Assembly (NCBI GenBank): GCA_023665825.1
Contig: JAMPDE010000001.1
Coordinates: 349,760-386,265, forward strand
Origin: Alistipes senegalensis
GTDB taxonomy: Bacteria > Bacteroidota > Bacteroidia > Bacteroidales > Rikenellaceae
Direction: 5' to 3'
DNA: 36,506 nucleotides
Part shown: in pieces, positions 24,805 through 32,457 of the stretch
Layout of the letters: the number at the start of each line of letters is the position of its first letter
How positions within the stretch are numbered: the first letter of the stretch is position 1
Position numbers and translations under genes: made by a program
The notes under the pieces: generated by a model
Seen by the model: the letters and a program-made list of their open reading frames with translations, nothing else
The model's database searches: none
What the model was told of the DNA's origin: nothing

Positions 24805-26163
24805 TCAGTCCTTGTATTCGATTTGCGTGTTCGGGTGGATATATTTTTCGTCGCGATTCCCGTCGTTGATACCTTCCAGCACCCAGCCGGTTTTCAGGTA
24901 AAGCGTTTTCAGCGATGTCATGAAACAAGAGAGAGTGCCGTTACTTCCTAAATTTGTCATGCTGACATCGAGTGTCGTCAGTTGATTGTTTTCGCACTGC
25001 AAACTGGTTAATTTCGTGTTTTGGCTGACATCGAGAGACGTCAGTCGATTGTCGCCGCAACTCAAATCGGTTAATTTCGTGTTTTTGCTGACATCGAGGG
25101 CGGTCAGTTGATTGCTGTTGCAACTCAAATCGGTTAATTTCGTGTTGTTGCTGACATCGAGGGTGGTCAGTTGATTGTAGCCGCACACCAAATCGGTTAA
25201 TTCCGTATTCTTGCTGACATCGAGAGCGGTCAGTTGATTGTTCCAGCAATTCAAATAGTATAATTTCGTGTTTTTGCTGACATCGAGGGTTGTTAGTTGA
25301 TTGTCGTCGCACCGCAAATCGGTTAATTTCGTGTTTTTGCTGATGTCGAGGTTTGTCAGTTGATTGTTATCGCATTCTAAATCGGTTAATTCCGTATTCT
25401 TGCTGACATCGAGTGTAGTCAGATGATTGCGGTAATTCACCGCACTACTCGCAATATAGCCGCAATCCAACGAGGTTAATTTTGTATTTTTGGTAACATC
25501 AAGCGAGGTCAGTTCACAGCTGCTGCAAAGTAAAGTAGTTAATTCGGTGTTCTTGCTGACATCGAGTTTGGTCAAGGGATCGCGGTAGCAACATAAATAG
25601 GTTAATTTCGTGTTTTTGCTGACATCGAGGGCGGTTAGCTGGCGGTTGTCGCCACAACTCAACCACGTTAATTCCGTGTTATTGCTGACATCGAGGGAGG
25701 TCAATTTATTGTCGCCGCACCACAACGTGGTTAATTTCGTGTTTTTGCTGACATCGAGGGCGGTCAATTTATTGTCGCTGCACCACAACTCGGTTAATTT
25801 CGTGTTCTTGCTGACATCGAGGGCCGTTAATTTATTGCATGTGTAGTTGCCATTGCTGTTGTATTTATAGCCGCAATTCAAATCGGTCAGTTCCGTGCAA
25901 TACTCGATACCTTCCAACGATTCGATTTCCATGCCGGGACAGCGGATTTCGGTAATTGCGGCGGCTTCGGCGGGCGAAATGCCGCCGTCCTTGTTCGTGT
26001 CGAAGTTTTCGACCATGTAGGCGGCGAACTTGGCATCGGGGAACGAAATGTTGCCTTTCGGGTCGAGCGGCGTCCGGTTGGGGTCGGGCACTTCGTCTTT
26101 CGAGCAGGCGACCAGCGACCCTGCAATCAGCAGGGCGGCCAACAGTTTGGGTAAGTGTTTCAT
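24805..26163 (-). CDS. Leucine-rich-repeat lipoprotein with an EF-hand, probably surface exposed
   Basis: The 452-residue protein has a signal peptide with lipobox LVAC (Cys20) followed by SKDE, an acidic tail resembling the lipoprotein export signal that sends Bacteroidota lipoproteins to the cell surface. A complete EF-hand calcium loop is at 55-66 (Asp55, Asn57, Asp59, Gly61, Ser63, Glu66). About 14 leucine-rich repeats of mostly 21 residues follow (110-405; consensus LTxLDVSKNTxLTxLxCxxNQ), then a short C-terminal segment ending in IEYKD. Such LRR proteins usually bind proteins or glycans; the ligand is unknown. The gene is AT-richer than its neighbours and stands alone, with a terminator behind it. 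Confidence 0.9.
   Translation of the reverse strand: MKHLPKLLAALLIAGSLVACSKDEVPDPNRTPLDPKGNISFPDAKFAAYMVENFDTNKDGGISPAEAAAITEIRCPGMEIESLEGIEYCTELTDLNCGYKYNSNGNYTCNKLTALDVSKNTKLTELWCSDNKLTALDVSKNTKLTTLWCGDNKLTSLDVSNNTELTWLSCGDNRQLTALDVSKNTKLTYLCCYRDPLTKLDVSKNTELTTLLCSSCELTSLDVTKNTKLTSLDCGYIASSAVNYRNHLTTLDVSKNTELTDLECDNNQLTNLDISKNTKLTDLRCDDNQLTTLDVSKNTKLYYLNCWNNQLTALDVSKNTELTDLVCGYNQLTTLDVSNNTKLTDLSCNSNQLTALDVSKNTKLTDLSCGDNRLTSLDVSQNTKLTSLQCENNQLTTLDVSMTNLGSNGTLSCFMTSLKTLYLKTGWVLEGINDGNRDEKYIHPNTQIEYKD
24948..25836 (-). repeat. 63-bp coding tandem repeats of the LRR gene
   Basis: About 14 near-identical 63-bp units encode the leucine-rich repeats, seen on the plus strand as recurring GTTAATTTCGTGTTTTTGCT then GACATCGA. 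One unit (about 25420-25510) is longer by about 9 codons. Such arrays can change copy number by slippage or recombination. Confidence 0.85.
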
Positions 26164-26258
26164 AAAAACAATTGGGATTTTGAGCTGCCGTCGACCCCTT
26201 GCGGCATTTTTATTAAAACGGAAAGTGTGGAGCCGGATTTCGTTTATCTAACGGAGGC

Positions 26259-26382
26259 TGTGGAATGCCCAGACAACAATAAACGATACAAATACCCCAC
26301 ACTTGAACAGACAAGTATGGGGTACCGGTCTGAACAAGTAGTGAGTGTAATTCGTCGTCCTGTTGCCCTGAAAACTTCCACA
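26259..26382 (-). ncRNA. Candidate structured RNA (unassigned)
   Basis: The 124 bases fold into one long irregular hairpin. The base is TGTGGAA (26259-26265) with TTCCACA (26376-26382); next come CAG (26270-26272) with CTG (26368-26370) and CAACA (26274-26278) with TGTTG (26361-26365); the tip is TACCCCA-ACTTG (26293-26305) with CAAGT-TGGGGTA (26312-26324). Several positions that are A-C or C-A mismatches on the plus strand (26300/26317, 26279/26360, 26273/26366, 26268/26372, 26269/26371) become G-U pairs on the minus strand, so the RNA is probably minus-strand. A -7 box (26457-26450) lies upstream. It could be a free small RNA, with a loose resemblance to 6S RNA, or the leader of the LRR gene 96 bases downstream. 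Confidence 0.4.
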
Positions 26383-26427
26383 TTCCCATTAGAAACAGTG
26401 CGAAAACACTTTCACTAAAAATATGTC

Positions 26428-26457
26428 TGTCCGCAGCGGGCGGACACGACAAAGATA
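26428..26457 (-). promoter_or_regulatory. -7 box and start-site hairpin upstream of the candidate RNA
   Basis: Minus-strand TATCTTTG (26457-26450) would start transcription near 26443. A perfect 7-bp hairpin, TGTCCGC (26428-26434) with GCGGACA (26440-26446), would form the 5' end of the transcript. No TTTG -33 box is seen. The rest of the 440-base gap 26164-26604 holds the candidate RNA and the 83-bp element; I see no convincing gene. Confidence 0.45.
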
Positions 26458-26488
26458 GGAATTAAATCCTTATTCCCGATTATTTTTT

Positions 26489-26571
26489 CGTACCTTTCAC
26501 TTCGTTTAAGGTACTCCGTCTCGGCAAACGCCAAATAAATTTGGGTTTGCGCGCGGCTTTTCGTACCTTTG
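26489..26571 (+). promoter_or_regulatory. 83-bp promoter element, copy 2
   Basis: This copy matches 9451-9534: GTACCTT (26490-26496) with inverted AAGGTAC (26508-26514) around CACTTCG, then TCCGTCTCGGCAAA (26515-26528), then TTTG (26540-26543), a 20-base spacer, and TACCTTTG (26564-26571) as the -7 box. Where copy 1 has T in all three related motifs, this copy has C (or G on the inverted arm). It drives pssA, with a predicted start about 25 bases before the ATG. Confidence 0.7.
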
Positions 26572-26604
26572 CCCCGCTGTATGCCGACTAATGTCCGAGT
26601 ACCG

Positions 26605-27327
26605 ATGAAAATAAAACTCTTCACCATACCCAACCTGCTCACCTCGATGAACCTGCTGTGCGGGGCCGTCGGGGTGGTCGTGGCCCTGACGCGGGGCGCG
26701 TTGTCCGCCGCATTCGCGCTGATGGTCGCCGCCGCCGTGTTCGATTTTTTCGACGGGTTCGCCGCGCGGCTCCTGCGGCAGAGTTCGCCCATCGGCGGCG
26801 AACTGGATTCGCTGGCCGACGACATTTCGTTCGGGCTGCTGCCCGCCGTCATCCTCTACGTGCTGTTCGGCCGGATGCCCGCGCTGTGGCTGCCTGCCGG
26901 TGCAGCGACCGAAATCGCGGCGTTCGGGGTCTTCGTCGTGGCTGTTTTCGCCGCCCTGCGGCTGGCCAAATTCAACATCGACGATACGCAGCACACCGAA
27001 TTCTGCGGCCTGCCGTCGCCCGCCGCCGCCCTGCTGTGCGGTTCGCTGGGGCTGTTGGCCGAATGCAACGGGCTGGTCATGCCGCGCGAAGCCGTTCTGC
27101 TCGTGGCCGTGCTCGTGGCCGCGCTGATGGTCTCGCCTATCCGCATGTTCTCGCTCAAATTCGAGGGTTTCGGCTGGCGCGGCAACGAGCTGCGCTATGC
27201 GTTCCTGCTGCTTTGCGTCGTCCTGCTCGCCGTGCTGCGCGCCCGCGCCATTCCGGTCGTGCTCGTGGTCTACGTGGCGATTTCGACCCTCCGCTGGTGG
27301 ATTGTCCGCAAGGCGGAAAATCAATAA
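26605..27327 (+). CDS. pssA: CDP-diacylglycerol-serine O-phosphatidyltransferase
   Basis: The enzyme makes phosphatidylserine, the precursor of phosphatidylethanolamine. The 240-residue membrane protein contains the complete CDP-alcohol phosphatidyltransferase motif at residues 50-72: Asp50-Gly51, Ala54-Arg55, Gly64, Asp68 and Asp72. About 7-8 membrane segments are visible. I chose the ATG at 26605 (MKIKLFTIPNLLTSMNLLCG) as the usual start of this family; an in-frame ATG at 26581 would lie almost at the predicted transcript start. The Porin_10 gene follows after 14 bases. Confidence 0.93.
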   Translation: MKIKLFTIPNLLTSMNLLCGAVGVVVALTRGALSAAFALMVAAAVFDFFDGFAARLLRQSSPIGGELDSLADDISFGLLPAVILYVLFGRMPALWLPAGAATEIAAFGVFVVAVFAALRLAKFNIDDTQHTEFCGLPSPAAALLCGSLGLLAECNGLVMPREAVLLVAVLVAALMVSPIRMFSLKFEGFGWRGNELRYAFLLLCVVLLAVLRARAIPVVLVVYVAISTLRWWIVRKAENQ

Positions 27328-27341
27328 AATCCGTTCGTGGC

Positions 27342-29480
27342 ATGAATCGACTGTCGGGAATCATCGCTTTTGCGGCGGCGTTGCTCTGTGCGACGCCTGC
27401 GGCGGTGCATGCCCAGCGGTTCAACGCCCGCGACATCATGCGCGCCCAGCAGGAGGGGCGCGGAACCAACCTCTACGGCTCGAATCCCTACGAGGAGAAC
27501 GGCGAGGAGGGCGAAGATGAACAGAACCGGGCCGATTCGACCAAGAAGGAAAAACGCATCCGCAAGCCGCTCGAATCCTACTTTTTCAGCGATTCGATCC
27601 GCGCGCTGAACAACTTCAAGTGGAACATCCGCCGCGAATACAACCGCGTGGACATCCAGCCGCTCGACACGACGCTGACCGACTGGCGCATCGATTACCC
27701 GTTCTACCGCGAGGAGACCGGCGACATTGCGCAGGGGGCGTTGGGGCAGGCTTCGCTGCCGTTCGACTACTTCCGCCGGCCGCAGGATTTCGATTTCGAG
27801 TTCGCGAGCCCCTACTACGCCTATACTTATACGATGGAGAACGTGCCGTTCTACAACTCCAAACGGCCGCTGCTGCGCATGACCTACATCGAGTCGGGGC
27901 AGAAACGTTTCCGCGAGGAGAATTTCAACATCATGCACGCGCAGAACATCTCGCCGTCGACCGGTTTCAACGTCGACTACAAGTCGCGCGGCACGCGGGG
28001 CCAGTACTTGTGGTCGCGCACCAAGAACCACAACCTGTCGGTCGCCGTCAGCCACACCGGAAAACGCTATGCCGTACACGCCGGTTATTTCAACAACCAC
28101 ATCGAAAAGCAGGAGAACGGCGGGGTCGTCGGGGCTTGGGCCATCGCCGACACGACATTCGAGATGCCTTCGGGCGTGCCGACCAAACTGGCCGACGCCG
28201 AAGCCCGGAACACGTACCGCAACAACGCCTTTTTCGTCACCCAGTCCTACGGCATCCCGTTGCGGCGGATGAGCGAGGAGGACTTCTCGATGGCCGGGCT
28301 CACTGCGGTCTACGTGGGCCATTCGTTCGAGTACAATTCGTGGAGCAAGGTGTACAGCGACATCCGTGCGCCCTACACCGACGAACGCGACCACCGCAAA
28401 CCCGACGGCTCGTTCGAGGCGGCCGAGTACGAGTATTACAAGGACTGGTACATCGACCCGCAGACGACGCGCGATTCGCTCTACGAACGGGTCATATCCA
28501 ACCGCTTTTTCGTGCAGGCCCAGCCTTGGGACCGCAACGGCGTGGTCGGCACGATTGATGCAGGGATCGGCATCGACCTGCACACCTACGGGCAGTTTTC
28601 CCGCACGGCGTACCTCTCCGGCCGGTACGACAAGGTGTCGAAAACCAGTTATTTCGCTTACGGCTCCGTAGGCGGAAAAATCAAGAAGTACCTCGATTGG
28701 GATGCGAATCTCAAATTCTATCCGTCGGGGTATCGAGGCGGGGATCTCTCGATCGGCGGCCACGTGGCCCTGACGGGATTTCTTCGCGGTCATCCTCTGA
28801 TTCTCGAAGGCCGCTTCGCGATGGAGCGCCGCTCGCCGAACTACTGGCAGGAGAATCTATTCTCGAACCACTACGTGTGGTCCGCTCCTTTGGACAAGGA
28901 GCATGAAACTCGTTTCGAGGTCAAGTTCGAGGTGCCCGATTACGCTTTCGAGGCGGGGGCACGGTTCGGTTTCGTCGACAGCAAAATCTACTACGACGCC
29001 GACAGCCGCATCGCCCAGTCGGGCGGGAACGTCAGCCTCACGAGTGTGTACGCCCGCAAAGATTTCCGCCTCGGCGGACTTCATTTGGATCACAGGGCAT
29101 TGTTGCAGTGGAGTACGGATCAGAAAGTCGTACCCGTTCCGCTTTTGAGCGCATTCCTCTCGTACTACTACGAGTTTTGGGCCGTGCGCGACGTATTGCG
29201 CCTGCAAATCGGATTGGACGGCCGTTACCATACGGATTATTACGCGCCCGGCTTCAATCCCGCTTTGTCGGCGTTCTACAACCAGCGCGAAATCGAGGTG
29301 GGGAGTTATCCCTACGTGGATTTGTTCGTCATGGCGAAGTGGAAGCGGATGCGGATATTCCTGAAATACCAGCATCTGAACAAAGGATTGTTCGGTTCGG
29401 GGGCCTATTTCTCCGCAGCGGGTTATCCGCTGAATCCGGGCATGTTCAAGATCGGCATCTCGTGGGGATTCTACGATTAG
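27342..29480 (+). CDS. Putative outer-membrane porin (Porin_10-type)
   Basis: The 712-residue protein has a signal peptide (residues 1-25, cleavage near VHAQ), a charged linker with an acidic patch (about 47-62), then a long region of alternating amphipathic strands rich in Tyr, Phe and Trp, ending in KIGISWGFYD with a C-terminal aromatic typical of outer-membrane barrels. Openings such as PLESYFFSDSIRALNNFKWN and the fatty-acid-transporter-like barrel match the Bacteroidota putative porin family PF14121. The transported substrate is unknown. The short distance to pssA suggests one transcript. Confidence 0.8.
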   Translation: MNRLSGIIAFAAALLCATPAAVHAQRFNARDIMRAQQEGRGTNLYGSNPYEENGEEGEDEQNRADSTKKEKRIRKPLESYFFSDSIRALNNFKWNIRREYNRVDIQPLDTTLTDWRIDYPFYREETGDIAQGALGQASLPFDYFRRPQDFDFEFASPYYAYTYTMENVPFYNSKRPLLRMTYIESGQKRFREENFNIMHAQNISPSTGFNVDYKSRGTRGQYLWSRTKNHNLSVAVSHTGKRYAVHAGYFNNHIEKQENGGVVGAWAIADTTFEMPSGVPTKLADAEARNTYRNNAFFVTQSYGIPLRRMSEEDFSMAGLTAVYVGHSFEYNSWSKVYSDIRAPYTDERDHRKPDGSFEAAEYEYYKDWYIDPQTTRDSLYERVISNRFFVQAQPWDRNGVVGTIDAGIGIDLHTYGQFSRTAYLSGRYDKVSKTSYFAYGSVGGKIKKYLDWDANLKFYPSGYRGGDLSIGGHVALTGFLRGHPLILEGRFAMERRSPNYWQENLFSNHYVWSAPLDKEHETRFEVKFEVPDYAFEAGARFGFVDSKIYYDADSRIAQSGGNVSLTSVYARKDFRLGGLHLDHRALLQWSTDQKVVPVPLLSAFLSYYYEFWAVRDVLRLQIGLDGRYHTDYYAPGFNPALSAFYNQREIEVGSYPYVDLFVMAKWKRMRIFLKYQHLNKGLFGSGAYFSAAGYPLNPGMFKIGISWGFYD

Positions 29481-29524
29481 CGTACTGCACGGCGCGGTGT
29501 GAGCTGCCCGCAATACGGATTTTT

Positions 29525-30214
29525 ATGTTCAAGAAAACGATTCTGACTTTTGCGTTCTTAACGATTCTGACCACTTTTTACGGCTTCGACGCCCGCTTCG
29601 GCGTGCCCGTCGTGTCGCTCGACAGCGATTCGACGCCGTACAGCAATCCGCTGTTGCGCGAGGGCGATTACGTCATCTCGGCCTACGATGCCATCATCCG
29701 CAACATCAGCGAGCAGGAGGGCAACGACTGGCGGCTGTTGTCGGCCATCGCCTACCACGAGTCGCGTTTCCGGGCCGACCTCGTGTCGCGGAAAGGCGCG
29801 CGCGGGCTGATGCAGATCATGCCTTCGGTGGCGCGGTATTTCAATGTCCCGGCCGAAAAATCGGCCGAACCGGCCACCAACGTCTGGCTCGCGAACAAGC
29901 TGCTGCTGAAACTCGCCGGTTCGTTCCGGTTCGCGGCCGAAACTTCGGCCGACGATAGGCTTTCGATGATTCTGGCCGCTTATAACGGCGGATTGGGCCA
30001 TGTGCAGGATGCGCGGCGGCTGGCCCGGTACTATGGCGAGAACCCCGATTCGTGGGAGGTCGTGGCTCGGTACCTGACCTTGAAGGCCGACCCCGAGTAC
30101 TACGGTTGCGAAGTGGTCGAGTGCGGCCGTTTCACGGGCAGCGGGCATACGCTGGCCTACGTGGACGACGTGTTGGGACGCTACGAAAAGTATTGCCGCA
30201 TGATTGCGCGGTAA
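29525..30214 (+). CDS. Membrane-bound lytic transglycosylase (SLT domain)
   Basis: The 229-residue protein cleaves peptidoglycan to 1,6-anhydro products. After a hydrophobic N-terminus (4-20, signal or anchor) comes an SLT domain with catalytic Glu79 in HESRF, GLMQIMP (94-100) and AAYNGG (151-156). It resembles the catalytic half of MltF and lacks the N-terminal solute-binding domain of E. coli MltF. It begins 44 bases after the porin gene and ends at a double terminator. Confidence 0.92.
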   Translation: MFKKTILTFAFLTILTTFYGFDARFGVPVVSLDSDSTPYSNPLLREGDYVISAYDAIIRNISEQEGNDWRLLSAIAYHESRFRADLVSRKGARGLMQIMPSVARYFNVPAEKSAEPATNVWLANKLLLKLAGSFRFAAETSADDRLSMILAAYNGGLGHVQDARRLARYYGENPDSWEVVARYLTLKADPEYYGCEVVECGRFTGSGHTLAYVDDVLGRYEKYCRMIAR

Positions 30215-30215
30215 A

Positions 30216-30273
30216 CGGACGGTTTTTCGCTCCGTCCGCAAACGGAGGTGCACACGCTGCGCCTCCGTTTTTT
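30216..30273 (+). terminator. Double hairpin terminator
   Basis: Two adjacent hairpins follow the transglycosylase stop: CGGACGG (30216-30222) with CCGTCCG (30232-30238), and AACGGAGG (30241-30248) with CCTCCGTT (30262-30269), the latter followed by six T residues (30268-30273). They separate the gene from the convergent araC-type gene. Confidence 0.8.
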
Positions 30274-30281
30274 CGTGCCCG

Positions 30282-31178
30282 TCAGTTCTGCAACCGGAAC
30301 TCTTTGGGCGTCCGGCCCGTTTCGCGCTTGAAGAAGCGGATGAAGTGCTGCGGATACTGGAACCCCAGCGAATAGGCGATCCGGCTGACGGTCTCCGTTC
30401 CGGCCAGCAGCCGTTCTTTGGCCAGCGCGATCATTTTCAGCTGGATGTACTCCTGCGCCGTCTTGCCGGTTTCGCGTTTGACCAGATCGCCGAAATAGTT
30501 GGGCGACAGATGCACGCGGTCGGCGAAATAGCGTACGTTGGGGATGCCGTGCCGGACGACCTCGTCGCCTTGCAGGTAGTCGTCGAGCAGCCGCTCGAAA
30601 CGGGTCAGCGTGTGGTAGTTCATCTCGTCGCGCGTGATGAACTGGCGCGTGTAGAACCGCAGGCAGTAGTCCAGCAGCAGTTCGATGTTGGCGACGATCA
30701 GCCCTTTGGAGTAGCGGTCGATGGGGCGTTGCAGTTCGGCCCGGATGCGCAGCAGGCAGTCGTGGACGATGGTGCGTTCTTCGGCCGAGAGGTGGAGGGC
30801 TTCGTTCGCCTCGTAGCTGAAATAGGTGTAGGTCTTGATTTTCTGTGCCAGCGGGGTGCGGAACAACAGATCGGGGTGGAAAATCAGCCCGACGGAGCGG
30901 GGACGCACGCCCGGCACCGGCTCGAACGTGGTCGTCTGTCCGGGCGCGAGGCAGACGACGGTCTGGTCGTCGTAGTCGTACTTCGTCCGGCCGTAGTTGA
31001 TGACGCACCCTTTGGTCTGTTTCAGAAAGAGTGCATAGAGCCCCCAGTTGAGGCTGTATTCGCGCATCTGGTCGTCGCGGTCGAATTCCACGACGGCCAC
31101 CTGCGGATGGCGGGTCTCGAAGCCGTACAGTTCGTTGTACCGTTCGACGCTCTCTACGGGCAGGATGTCGGGTCGCAT
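30282..31178 (-). CDS. AraC family transcriptional regulator
   Basis: The 298-residue regulator has an N-terminal sensing half (about 1-170) and a C-terminal pair of helix-turn-helix motifs (about 195-298). The first, VRYFADRVHLSPNYFGDLVK, and the second, VSRIAYSLGFQYPQHFIRFF, are standard AraC helices, followed by FKRETGRTPKEFR. The sensor half shows a cupin-like strand pattern, and its ligand is unknown. The gene is divergent from the hydrolase-DUF3737-MalY-MATE operon, so this is its likely regulator. Its own -7 box is at 31232-31225. Confidence 0.94.
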   Translation of the reverse strand: MRPDILPVESVERYNELYGFETRHPQVAVVEFDRDDQMREYSLNWGLYALFLKQTKGCVINYGRTKYDYDDQTVVCLAPGQTTTFEPVPGVRPRSVGLIFHPDLLFRTPLAQKIKTYTYFSYEANEALHLSAEERTIVHDCLLRIRAELQRPIDRYSKGLIVANIELLLDYCLRFYTRQFITRDEMNYHTLTRFERLLDDYLQGDEVVRHGIPNVRYFADRVHLSPNYFGDLVKRETGKTAQEYIQLKMIALAKERLLAGTETVSRIAYSLGFQYPQHFIRFFKRETGRTPKEFRLQN

Positions 31179-31224
31179 GGTCGTTGTCGGTGAATGGGGC
31201 GGGCGCGAGCCCGCGTGTTTTTTG

Positions 31225-31252
31225 CAAAGATAAACGCTTCTGCCTATCTTTG
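31225..31252. promoter_or_regulatory. Divergent promoter pair between the AraC gene and the hydrolase operon
   Basis: CAAAGATA (31225-31232) and TATCTTTG (31245-31252) are perfect inverted copies 12 bases apart, each a consensus -7 box. The plus-strand box has TTTG (31221-31224) at an ideal 20-base spacing, so it is a complete promoter; the minus-strand one serves the AraC gene and lacks a clear -33 box. Confidence 0.65.
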
Positions 31253-31280
31253 TGCGCTGCGGGCCCGAAAACCGGAAAAA

Positions 31281-31337
31281 GGGTAGCTTTATCCGTAACA
31301 GGGGTAGTCCCTCGCCGCCGGAATGTTCCTAATTTTG
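31281..31337 (+). promoter_or_regulatory. AraC-type direct-repeat operator and weak second promoter
   Basis: GGGTAG occurs at 31281-31286 and 31302-31307, exactly 21 bases apart in the same orientation, two helical turns as expected for a tandem AraC-family site. The second half-site lies about 22 bases before a -7 box TAATTTTG (31330-31337) that has no TTTG at -33. This is the layout of an activator-dependent promoter. It starts transcription about 17-20 bases before the hydrolase ATG. Confidence 0.55.
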
Positions 31338-31360
31338 TCTCGTTCAAAAAAACGAATCGA

Positions 31361-32416
31361 ATGAAAATCGGAAAAATGCTGACCGGAGCGTTCGTCCTGA
31401 CGCTGGCGACCGCTCCCCTAAAACAATGTACGATGGAAAACAACGCGCGAAACGCCGTCACGACGGCGGACAACTGGGACAAAACATTTTCTGAAAGCGA
31501 CAAGGTGCATCACAGCAAGGTCGTTTTCCGCAACCGCTACGGCATCGAGCTCGTCGGCGACCTCTATGTGCCGAAAGAGGCTTCGGCGCCTTTGGCGGCC
31601 GTCGCCGTGTGCGGGCCTTTCGGCGCGGTCAAGGAGCAGGCTTCCGGCCTTTATGCGCAGACGCTGGCCGAACGGGGTTTCCTGACCCTTGCGTTCGACC
31701 CCTCGTTCACCGGTGAGAGCGGCGGCGAACCCCGCTACGTCGCTTCGCCCGACATCAACACCGAAGATTTCTGCGCGGCGGTCGATTACCTCGCGACCCG
31801 CCCCGACGTCGACCCCGAACGCATCGGCATATTGGGCATCTGCGGCTGGGGCGGCTTGGCGCTCAACGCCGCCGCCATAGACACCCGCATTAAGGCGACG
31901 GTCACTTCGACGATGTACGACATGAGCCGCGTCAATGCCAACGGCTATTTCGACGCGATGGACGCCGATGCCCGTTACGAGCTGCGCCGCCAGCTCAACG
32001 CCCAGCGGACGGAGGATTACCGCAACGGCTCCTATGCGTTGGCGGGCGGGGTGGTCGACCCGTTGCCCGACGATGCGGTGTGGTGGGTCAAGGACTATTA
32101 CGCCTACTACAAGACCCCGCGCGGGTACCACGAACGGTCGCTCAACTCCAACGGCGGCTGGAACAAGACCTCCGCGCTTTCGTTCATCAACATGCCGCTG
32201 CTGGCATACAGCCACGAAATCCGCTCGGCCGTGCTGATGATTCACGGCGAAAAGGCCCATTCGCGTTATTTCAGCGAGGATGCTTTCCGTCGGTTGCAGG
32301 GCGACAACAAGGAGCTGCTGATTATTCCGGGTGCGACGCACGTCGACCTCTACGACAATCGGGCGGTCATTCCGTTCGACCGCATCGAAGCCTTTTTCCG
32401 CGACCGGCTGAAATGA
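31361..32416 (+). CDS. Alpha/beta hydrolase with a cysteine nucleophile
   Basis: The 351-residue protein has an alpha/beta-hydrolase core. The nucleophile elbow reads GICGWGG, so Cys161 takes the place of the usual Ser, as in dienelactone hydrolase; the probable catalytic His is His327 in ATHVDLYD, and the oxyanion strand is AVCGPFGAVKEQ. The start MKIGKMLTGAFVLTLATAPL is hydrophobic and may be a signal peptide; the Cys23 context LKQC is a poor lipobox. It is related to YcjY-type hydrolases of unknown substrate. It heads the AraC-linked operon. Confidence 0.85.
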   Translation: MKIGKMLTGAFVLTLATAPLKQCTMENNARNAVTTADNWDKTFSESDKVHHSKVVFRNRYGIELVGDLYVPKEASAPLAAVAVCGPFGAVKEQASGLYAQTLAERGFLTLAFDPSFTGESGGEPRYVASPDINTEDFCAAVDYLATRPDVDPERIGILGICGWGGLALNAAAIDTRIKATVTSTMYDMSRVNANGYFDAMDADARYELRRQLNAQRTEDYRNGSYALAGGVVDPLPDDAVWWVKDYYAYYKTPRGYHERSLNSNGGWNKTSALSFINMPLLAYSHEIRSAVLMIHGEKAHSRYFSEDAFRRLQGDNKELLIIPGATHVDLYDNRAVIPFDRIEAFFRDRLK

Positions 32417-32457
32417 TGCGAAAAAATCCCCGAACAATTATAAGAAGACCTTATTAT

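Noticed and set aside
24948-25836. Regular 63-bp repeats as a CRISPR array.
   Set aside because: The units are contiguous coding repeats with no unique spacers, and no Cas genes are near.
26293-26324. The TACCCCA/TGGGGTA hairpin taken as an intrinsic terminator.
   Set aside because: No T-run follows on either strand and no gene ends there.
26155-26418. Short frames on both strands in the LRR/pssA gap (87 codons plus, 79 codons minus).
   Set aside because: They overlap the region whose pairing pattern points to RNA structure, and neither has recognisable domains or coding signature.
31221-31252. The CAAAGATA/TATCTTTG inverted repeat as only a regulator-binding palindrome.
   Set aside because: Both arms are exact -7 boxes facing divergent genes and one has a well-spaced -33 box, so promoter function explains it better.
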